Source of the DNA: JAFCUW01 sp049898325
GTDB lineage: Bacteria; Pseudomonadota; Gammaproteobacteria; Burkholderiales; Burkholderiaceae_D
Assembly (NCBI RefSeq): GCF_049898325.1
Contig: NZ_JAFCXL010000020.1
Location: forward strand, 35,665-99,664
Length of the DNA stretch: 64,000 bases
Direction: 5' to 3'
The first letter of the stretch is position 1, and each line of letters starts with the position of its first letter. Below, one piece after another: positions 59,061 to 64,000 of the stretch. The notes under the pieces were generated by a model, which ran no database searches, was not told the origin of the DNA, and worked only from the letters and a program-made list of their open reading frames with translations. The position numbers and the translations under genes are program-made.

Positions 59061-60859
59061 CGCTTGATCTCCTCACCGGTCTGTTGCGACATGACGAGCA
59101 ATTGGACAAAGCTGTTGTGCTGCACATACAGCCCGAGAAACTGGTCGATGACTTCACTGAATATGTGCACGCCACTGCCGACGAAGGCTTCCTCGTCGAT
59201 CGTGATGCGCACTTCGATGCCGTGCACCAGGCAGGGCCCCAGTTTGCGGCGCATCCAGGTGGCGCTGTCGGCGTAGTCCAGATCGACGATGCCTGCGATC
59301 AGCCGCTGGGACGTGGCGGACTGCGGCAAGTCGTACAGGGTCAGCATTTCGCGCAGCGCCTCCAGGCCTTCCTGCACCAGCGAATGGTGGTTGAGGGTCA
59401 GGTGGGAAATCAGGCGCCAATTCTGGCCGTTGCCGGAGGGGAAGCGGTACGACGGCGAAGGGCGCCGCAGGAAGCGAATCGGCGTCTGCATGGCGCCCTT
59501 GAGCAACTTCAGGTCGCCATCACGCTGACCGCATTTCAGCCTCGACGGCCAATCCCGGTTGGTGCAGCTGAGCATGAGAGAGAGGCAGCTTTTTTCCTTC
59601 GACAACATGGCCAGGTCAGCGTCGACCAGGGTAATGCGCTTCTCGAATCCGGGGCTGATGGCGGCGACCGACTCGTCGTGGCGCATGACCCAGTAATGGC
59701 CGGCGTCAGCGGCGTCTTCCCCATGGCGCAGCGAATAGAAAGGACGAAATTCGGTTGGGGAGGACGTAGCAGCGCTCTGGCGCACCATGTGGACGCTATC
59801 GATCGAATAGACCTCGTAGCCCTGCGGATGCTGCGAGTGGGCGAGCACCGGGTAGTCCACTGTCGTGCCGGTCACGGCAATAGGAACCCCGGGCTGCGTG
59901 AACAGGTTGACCACCGGGGTGCAGCCGGGCACAAGGTTGGCGGCCGACAGTCCGCGCAACATGCGCGCCACATTCGAGTCGGCGCGCACGCCGGCGCAGC
60001 CCAGGTGCAAGGTAAGCCGCTTGCAGGCCGGCCCGGTGTGTTGAAACAGCGCGCCCAGATCGATGTCAAAAAAATTAAATTTTTCGGGAAAGGCGAAGTA
60101 TTCGGTGAGCACGCGGTAGGCGCGATGGGATCGCGCCCCGAAGGGAATCAGCGCCTCGTCGTCACTCAAGCCGACCCGCCGCAGCGGAATGGCCGGCAAG
60201 GCAAGCCAGCTGCCATCGTCCAGTTCAAGGTGGGCACACACCACGCGCATGAACATCGTGTCGAGCAGCGTCGCGCAAAACGACGCCTCGCCGTCGATGA
60301 ACAGCCGCAAGTGCGACTGCCCATCCAGGGGCAGGCCCGCGCCAATGTCGATCTCGATGTCGATCGAGCAGGACGCGGCGATCGGCAAACGCACGCCAGG
60401 TGGCGCCTTGATCAGCGCATTGAACTTCGCCGATGCAATGCCAAGCGGCGCCTCGACCACGTCGTAGGCCGTGCGGAAGCGGCAAGGCACGCCCTGGACC
60501 GGGGCCGAATCGAGGATGCTGCCGCGGGCCACCCGGTTGATCGAAGGCGCCGCGCCCTCGCCCGTCACGGCCCTGTCAAAGCGCGCGATCGCGCAGGAGG
60601 GAAACGGCCGCATGTAGTGGGGATGGAGGACGTCGAGCAAGCGTTCGGTGAATTGCGGGTAGTCGTCGTCGAGGCGCTTGGAAATCCGGGCGGCGATCAG
60701 CGCCACCGACTGGATCAAGCGCTCGACATGGGGATCCTCGCAGCTGTCGCCGGCGATGTGCAGCTTGCCGGCGACCTTCGGATAGCGCCGGGCAAACTCG
60801 CTGCTGAGCAGCCTGAGCTGAACCATTTCCAGCTCGTATTCCTTCAGTATGTCATCCAT
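59024..60859 (-). CDS. tssF: Type VI secretion baseplate protein TssF
   Basis: This is a 611-aa baseplate wedge protein (VasA/ImpG). The N terminus MDDILKEYELEMVQLRLLSSEFARRYPKVAGKLHIAGDSCEDPHVERLIQSVALIAARISKRLDDDYPQFTERLLDVLHPHYMRPFPSCAI is diagnostic, and the C-terminal EVRITIDEEAFVGSGVHIFSEVIDQFLGLYVQHNSFVQL closes the family core. The ATG at 60859 was chosen; the longer frame upstream runs antisense through tssE. It starts 25 bases after tssE. Confidence 0.95.
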   Translation of the reverse strand: MDDILKEYELEMVQLRLLSSEFARRYPKVAGKLHIAGDSCEDPHVERLIQSVALIAARISKRLDDDYPQFTERLLDVLHPHYMRPFPSCAIARFDRAVTGEGAAPSINRVARGSILDSAPVQGVPCRFRTAYDVVEAPLGIASAKFNALIKAPPGVRLPIAASCSIDIEIDIGAGLPLDGQSHLRLFIDGEASFCATLLDTMFMRVVCAHLELDDGSWLALPAIPLRRVGLSDDEALIPFGARSHRAYRVLTEYFAFPEKFNFFDIDLGALFQHTGPACKRLTLHLGCAGVRADSNVARMLRGLSAANLVPGCTPVVNLFTQPGVPIAVTGTTVDYPVLAHSQHPQGYEVYSIDSVHMVRQSAATSSPTEFRPFYSLRHGEDAADAGHYWVMRHDESVAAISPGFEKRITLVDADLAMLSKEKSCLSLMLSCTNRDWPSRLKCGQRDGDLKLLKGAMQTPIRFLRRPSPSYRFPSGNGQNWRLISHLTLNHHSLVQEGLEALREMLTLYDLPQSATSQRLIAGIVDLDYADSATWMRRKLGPCLVHGIEVRITIDEEAFVGSGVHIFSEVIDQFLGLYVQHNSFVQLLVMSQQTGEEIKRCKPRNGYQQLV

Positions 60860-60884
60860 GGGGGCGGGCCGATGCCAAAGGGGT

Positions 60885-61346
60885 TCAGGTTTTGCGAATC
60901 GAATAGCGCTGTGTCGCCGGCTCGAGTACCGCGTCGAAGTGCAGCATGTCGGAGGCGGCTTGGGCTTTGAGCTTTCCCGAAATGACGAAGTCGAAACGGT
61001 TGATCTGGCTGCTGCGCTGGCGCAGCGTGGCGGTGACGCCTTGCAGGCGCGGCTCATGCCGCTCGATGGTCAGCAGCACAGCGGCGCAGATTTTCTTGCG
61101 GTCGGTGTCACTGGTCATGCACAGGTCGGCAAAATCAGTCAGTCCGTAGGTCAGCACCGATCTGCTGGCCTCGGGATAGGCGACAAATAGCTGCTCCGGC
61201 ATCGCCGCACGGGTATTGAGCAGCGACTCGAGGTCGCGCGCGACCGCATCCTTGAGATGGTCGAGCGTCCAGGTGGCCGGGACCGCCTCGCGCTGATCGT
61301 CAAGGAGCCGGTCGAATAGTCCAGGCGCGTAGCGTTGCTTTTCCAT
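60885..61346 (-). CDS. tssE: Type VI secretion baseplate protein TssE (gp25-like)
   Basis: This is a 153-aa gp25/lysozyme-like baseplate component: KDAVARDLESLLNTRAAMPEQLFVAYPEASRSVLTYGLTDFADLCMTS and TIERHEPRLQGVTATLRQ. It is the first gene of the minus-strand T6SS operon tssE-tssF-tssG-vgrG. Sheath genes (tssB/tssC), hcp, clpV and the membrane complex are not in this window, so the locus continues elsewhere. Confidence 0.92.
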   Translation of the reverse strand: MEKQRYAPGLFDRLLDDQREAVPATWTLDHLKDAVARDLESLLNTRAAMPEQLFVAYPEASRSVLTYGLTDFADLCMTSDTDRKKICAAVLLTIERHEPRLQGVTATLRQRSSQINRFDFVISGKLKAQAASDMLHFDAVLEPATQRYSIRKT

Positions 61347-61414
61347 CGATCCCTCCCCGGCGCGGCGATCCCGCTGATCGAAGAGAATTATTGCCGCGCT
61401 GAAATCGGCGAATT

Positions 61415-61556
61415 TGCGCTATATCAAAGCCGAAGCAGTCGTTGTAGCACGGTCCTGAAGTGACAGGTTTCGAAAAATTAATCGGGGCAACTTGATGAAA
61501 ATCAATCAGCCAGTTGAGACGGCCTTTACGCTTCCATAGCGCTTGCATTGGATCAA
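61415..61556. promoter_or_regulatory. Three FNR/ANR-type boxes between tssE and tssK
   Basis: TTGCGCTATATCAA (61415-61428), TTGATGAAAATCAA (61492-61505) and TTGCATTGGATCAA (61543-61556) all follow TTGAT-N4-ATCAA. The middle one is a perfect match in all ten fixed bases; the others have a perfect right half. They are 77 and 51 bp apart in a 230-bp divergent gap. The perfect box is 72 bp from the tssK start codon. Confidence 0.65.
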
Positions 61557-61576
61557 ACAAAACCAGGGAGAAAGCG

Positions 61577-62926
61577 ATGAGTCTGCCGTCAAAAGTATGT
61601 TGGTTCGAGGGACTGGCGCTGTCGCCGCAACAGTTCCAGCAGCAGGATCTGTATCACGAGGCGCGTTTGCAGCACGTCGCCGCCGCGCTCAATCCGCACC
61701 TATGGGGCGTGCGGGCGATCGAGTGGGATGGCGCCGCCCTGGCGAACAACGCGCTGCAAGTGACGGCTGTGTCCCTCATTTTTCAGGATGGTGAAGTCTA
61801 TGAAGCGTCGGCGATGGAAAAGCTGCCCGCGCCGATCGATCTGCGCGCGCTACCGGCCAGCGTCCAGCACTGCACCTACTATGCCGCTTTACCTCGATTC
61901 AATCTCTACGGCGACAACCTGTCGCGCACCTCCGACGAACGCGATGCGCGCTATGCCAGGCGTGACCGCGACACCATTGACTTATATTCCGAAGCGATCG
62001 AGACGCCCGTTCTTTTTCTCCAGAAGAATGTACGACTGCTCTCGCAATTCGAGTCGCGTGATGCCTACGTCGCTTTCCCGATTGTGCGGATCCGGCGCAA
62101 GGCGAGTGGCGGCTTCGAACTCGACCCGGCCTTCTTCGCGCCGTCCTTGTCGACGGGAGCGTCGGCCCCACTGCAGGCGATGCTCGAGAGCCTGCTCGCG
62201 CAGCTGTACGTGAAGATCGAGGCGCTATACGGGCGCCACCGGCAGGTGAGCGATGATGTTTTCGAAATTCAAAACTTCGACATCACTTCTTACCTTCTGC
62301 TCAACACCATTACCAGCGCCAGCGCCTCGCTGTCGCACTGCCTGCGCTACCGGGCCCACCACCCCGAGTTCCTGTTCGACAAACTCAGTGCACTCGCCGG
62401 CGGCTTGCTGGCATTCTCGCGCCGCTACAGCATCGACACCTTTCCCGCCTATAACCATGAAAATGCGGCGGCGGGCTTCCTCCAGCTCGACGCCATCATC
62501 CGCGACTTGATCGAGGTGACCTTGTCGAGCCGCTATCACGTCATCGAGCTTGTCAGGGACCCGGCGCGGCCCACCCGCCATGTGGCCACACTCAGTGCGG
62601 ACCTGGTGGACGAAACGACCATGCTGGGCATTGCCGTCAGCGCCGAGATGCCGGCACTCGAACTGGTCGCAGCCGTGCCGGACCGTTTCAAGATCTGTGC
62701 ACCGGCCAACATCGACAACATCGTCCAGTTCGCGCTGTCGGGTGTGAAGCTCATTCATATGGCGCAGGTACCGGCCGCTGTACCTGTGCGACCCAACACC
62801 CATTATTTTAGTCTGGAGAGCAAAGGGGATTTGTACGAAGCAATGCTGCGGAACCGGGCATTGACACTGGAAGCAGCCGGCGGCATTCCTGGATTAAAGG
62901 TTGAATTATTCTGCCTGGCCGCCTAG
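61577..62926 (+). CDS. tssK: Type VI secretion baseplate protein TssK
   Basis: This is a 449-aa connector between the membrane complex and baseplate (VasE/ImpJ). The N-terminal VCWFEGLALSPQQFQQQDLYHEARLQHVAAALNPHLWGVRAIEWD matches the family closely, and the C terminus has NTHYFSLESKGDLYEAMLRNRALTLEAAGGIPGLKVELFCL. GGGAG six bases before the ATG gives good initiation. It is divergent from tssE; only genes of unrelated look follow on its strand. Confidence 0.95.
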   Translation: MSLPSKVCWFEGLALSPQQFQQQDLYHEARLQHVAAALNPHLWGVRAIEWDGAALANNALQVTAVSLIFQDGEVYEASAMEKLPAPIDLRALPASVQHCTYYAALPRFNLYGDNLSRTSDERDARYARRDRDTIDLYSEAIETPVLFLQKNVRLLSQFESRDAYVAFPIVRIRRKASGGFELDPAFFAPSLSTGASAPLQAMLESLLAQLYVKIEALYGRHRQVSDDVFEIQNFDITSYLLLNTITSASASLSHCLRYRAHHPEFLFDKLSALAGGLLAFSRRYSIDTFPAYNHENAAAGFLQLDAIIRDLIEVTLSSRYHVIELVRDPARPTRHVATLSADLVDETTMLGIAVSAEMPALELVAAVPDRFKICAPANIDNIVQFALSGVKLIHMAQVPAAVPVRPNTHYFSLESKGDLYEAMLRNRALTLEAAGGIPGLKVELFCLAA

Positions 62927-62957
62927 CTTACTAGCTTCCTGGAGTCAAAGGGACGAT

Positions 62958-63359
62958 ATGGAAAGCGATAAAGTAGTAGTTCTATTTATTCCTGTGCGTA
63001 AGGGAATGATAGAGAAGATGAAGACTTTCTATGGTGACATCCTTCGCTTCACCATTGACGGAAGTGAGTTTTTCATGAACAATATAGAGGCTATTCGCGG
63101 TCAGTTGCAATATTCAAAAGTGAAGATTGATCCAGCAAAGAATCCGCTGTTTCAGTTCAATATCGTAAGTGATTTCCCCGAATATTGCATATCATTGCGG
63201 CAGCAAGGCGTTCATTTTGATTTTGTCGCGATGACGCCAGGCGGATATATGGCGAAGATATTCGACGCTTGTGATAACTCGATATTAATCGGATGTGACA
63301 GTTTTGAAACCAGTAGCGATATCGGCATATCGAGTTGGAATGAATACCGACGCTACTAG
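62958..63359 (+). CDS. VOC/glyoxalase-like small protein behind tssK
   Basis: This 133-aa protein of lower GC than its neighbours reads VVVLFIPVRKGMIEKMKTFYGDILRFTIDGSEFFMNN near the N terminus and YCISLRQQGVHFDFVAMTPGGYMAKIFDACDNSILIGCDSFE at the C terminus. That fits the beta-alpha-beta-beta-beta strand order of the vicinal-oxygen-chelate fold. Metal ligands are not clear. AAGGGA precedes the ATG at 62958. Its place directly behind tssK, with other unusual low-GC genes, suggests cargo or immunity rather than core T6SS; that is inference. Confidence 0.6.
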   Translation: MESDKVVVLFIPVRKGMIEKMKTFYGDILRFTIDGSEFFMNNIEAIRGQLQYSKVKIDPAKNPLFQFNIVSDFPEYCISLRQQGVHFDFVAMTPGGYMAKIFDACDNSILIGCDSFETSSDIGISSWNEYRRY

Positions 63360-63448
63360 CTTGAATATTTCATGACACGATCACATATCATTGTAGCAAA
63401 CTAGACGGTGCTTTTCTGAAGAGTCGATGCTTGCTATATTCAAAAAAA

Positions 63449-63595
63449 ATGAGGTGTGGCAGATCCAAACAGAACAAGCTCGTCACTCTGGCGGTACCTG
63501 CAGGTCCAAGTAGAAAATTAATATCCGAAGCGGAGTGGTTGATACCGCGGCACATCCGCCCGAGTGAATTTGTGGGCAAGAGAAAAGTAACATGA
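63449..63595 (+). pseudogene. C-terminal fragment of a possible toxin domain
   Basis: A frame open from 63365 ends at TGA 63593-63595 and has an ATG at 63449. Its last ~37 residues (VTLAVPAGPSRKLISEAEWLIPRHIRPSEFVGKRKVT) look like the end of a toxin or enzyme domain, of the 'EEWxxPRxIxxSxF' kind met in polymorphic toxins. The N-terminal part is not recognisable and is probably lost. Its stop overlaps the next ATG (ATGA), the usual toxin-immunity arrangement. No clear ribosome binding site precedes the ATG at 63449. Confidence 0.4.
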
Positions 63596-63879
63596 CAACT
63601 ATCCCGACTTGTGATCTACGTAAGGTCGATGTGCCCCAAGGAAGGTTTAACTGGACCACATTTTCAGAATTTGCATTGACGTTTGATCCTCTGTCTGAGG
63701 CTATAGACCAATTCAATCAAGTGCCTACAAGCGCGGTGCCATCTGACACATGGACTGCAGTGACCTTGCGGTATTTTCTCTATTGCTGGCAGCGGATCGG
63801 AAATAATCAGGGAGGGATGAGACAGGAGGCAATTAACAAGGTTCAGGCAGCTCTGAACATTCTTCGTGCAAAGATCTGA
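63592..63879 (+). CDS. Small protein, possible immunity protein
   Basis: This is a 95-aa acidic protein: FNWTTFSEFALTFDPLSEAIDQFNQVPTSAVPSDTWTAVTLRYFLYCWQRIGNNQGGMRQEAINKVQAALNILRAKI. It is helical in look, AT-rich, and of no family I recognise. The ATG overlaps the stop of a toxin-like frame by 4 bases, so an immunity role is inferred from layout alone. GAGAAAAG precedes the start. It ends just before the IS30-type element. Confidence 0.55.
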   Translation: MTTIPTCDLRKVDVPQGRFNWTTFSEFALTFDPLSEAIDQFNQVPTSAVPSDTWTAVTLRYFLYCWQRIGNNQGGMRQEAINKVQAALNILRAKI

Positions 63880-63889
63880 ATAGAAGGGG

Positions 63890-64000
63890 CAGCCTCTAAA
63901 ACCAAGTGCAACACCCTTTGCTGTAAGGTGCTGCCATGCCGAAAATCTATACCCATCTGACGACACAGGAGCGCGCCGTCGTGATGACCATGCGGGACGA
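63890..64000 (+). mobile_element. Left end of an IS30-family insertion sequence (cut by window edge)
   Basis: The sequence between 63880 and 63935 is the likely left end. It includes GGGGCAGCC and an imperfect stem GCAACACC...GGTGCTGC right before a transposase start. The exact inverted repeat cannot be set because the right end lies outside the window. Confidence 0.6.
63936..64000 (+). CDS. IS30-family transposase, N-terminal part only
   Basis: From ATG 63936 the frame reads MPKIYTHLTTQERAVVMTMRDD and runs off the window. The pattern 'YTHLTxxERxxI/V' is the well-known start of IS30-type transposases, followed in complete copies by an HTH and a DDE catalytic domain. Only 21 codons are visible. 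Confidence 0.7.
   Translation, partial: MPKIYTHLTTQERAVVMTMRD

Overview
The window is GC-rich, densely packed chromosomal DNA of a Gram-negative aerobe. The gene set (branched-chain keto acid dehydrogenase, cytochrome bo oxidase followed by SURF1 and a RegBA-type redox pair, cytochrome bd with CydDC, TonB-dependent receptor, type VI secretion) and the protein flavour suggest a betaproteobacterium of the Oxalobacteraceae (Massilia/Duganella/Janthinobacterium type). That assignment is inference from protein resemblance. I saw no rRNA, tRNA or CRISPR array.

Layout. 0-5 kb: bkdA1-bkdA2-bkdB-lpdV, complete except for the 5' end of bkdA1. 5-8.3 kb: a small DNA-binding-like protein, a glycoamylase-family protein and an MFS transporter with a strong promoter and a 19-bp palindrome. 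8.4-15.1 kb: seven same-strand genes, all overlapping, cyoABCD-SURF1-regB-regA. 15-25.6 kb: mostly minus-strand housekeeping and accessory genes (hybrid-free histidine kinase, a stand-alone EF-G, POT peptide transporter, lone receiver, DUF455 ferritin-like protein with a cyanophycinase-like peptidase, DUF4394 lipoprotein). 25.9-41.2 kb: small regulators with divergent partners, a NarL-type two-component pair facing a TonB receptor, amidohydrolase, PnuC, hypothetical proteins, LuxR regulator and acyl-CoA dehydrogenase. 41.3-48.5 kb: cydDCABX and a divergent GbsR/MarR regulator. 48.7-54 kb: an eroded stress or low-oxygen cluster (PPOx-like flavoprotein, HD-GYP, acetoacetyl-CoA reductase, DksA-like protein, Hsp20) mixed with remnants of a universal stress protein, a P-type ATPase and a fatty acid desaturase. 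54-63 kb: part of a type VI secretion locus (tssE-tssF-tssG-vgrG-LytM-like on minus, tssK on plus). 63-64 kb: low-GC cargo that looks like a toxin tail plus overlapping small gene, then the start of an IS30-type transposase.

How it fits together. Two quinol oxidases of different oxygen affinity (bo and bd), their assembly factors and a RegB/RegA pair lie within 40 kb, so oxygen and redox control is a theme. FNR/ANR-like boxes are visible in front of hsp20 and, most strikingly, a perfect TTGAT-N4-ATCAA box sits 72 bp before tssK. The T6SS part is damaged: vgrG carries an in-frame amber stop, and the gene after the LytM-like one is cut off where it meets a truncated desaturase head on. Several other gene stubs mark this chromosome as one that has recently lost DNA at cluster borders.
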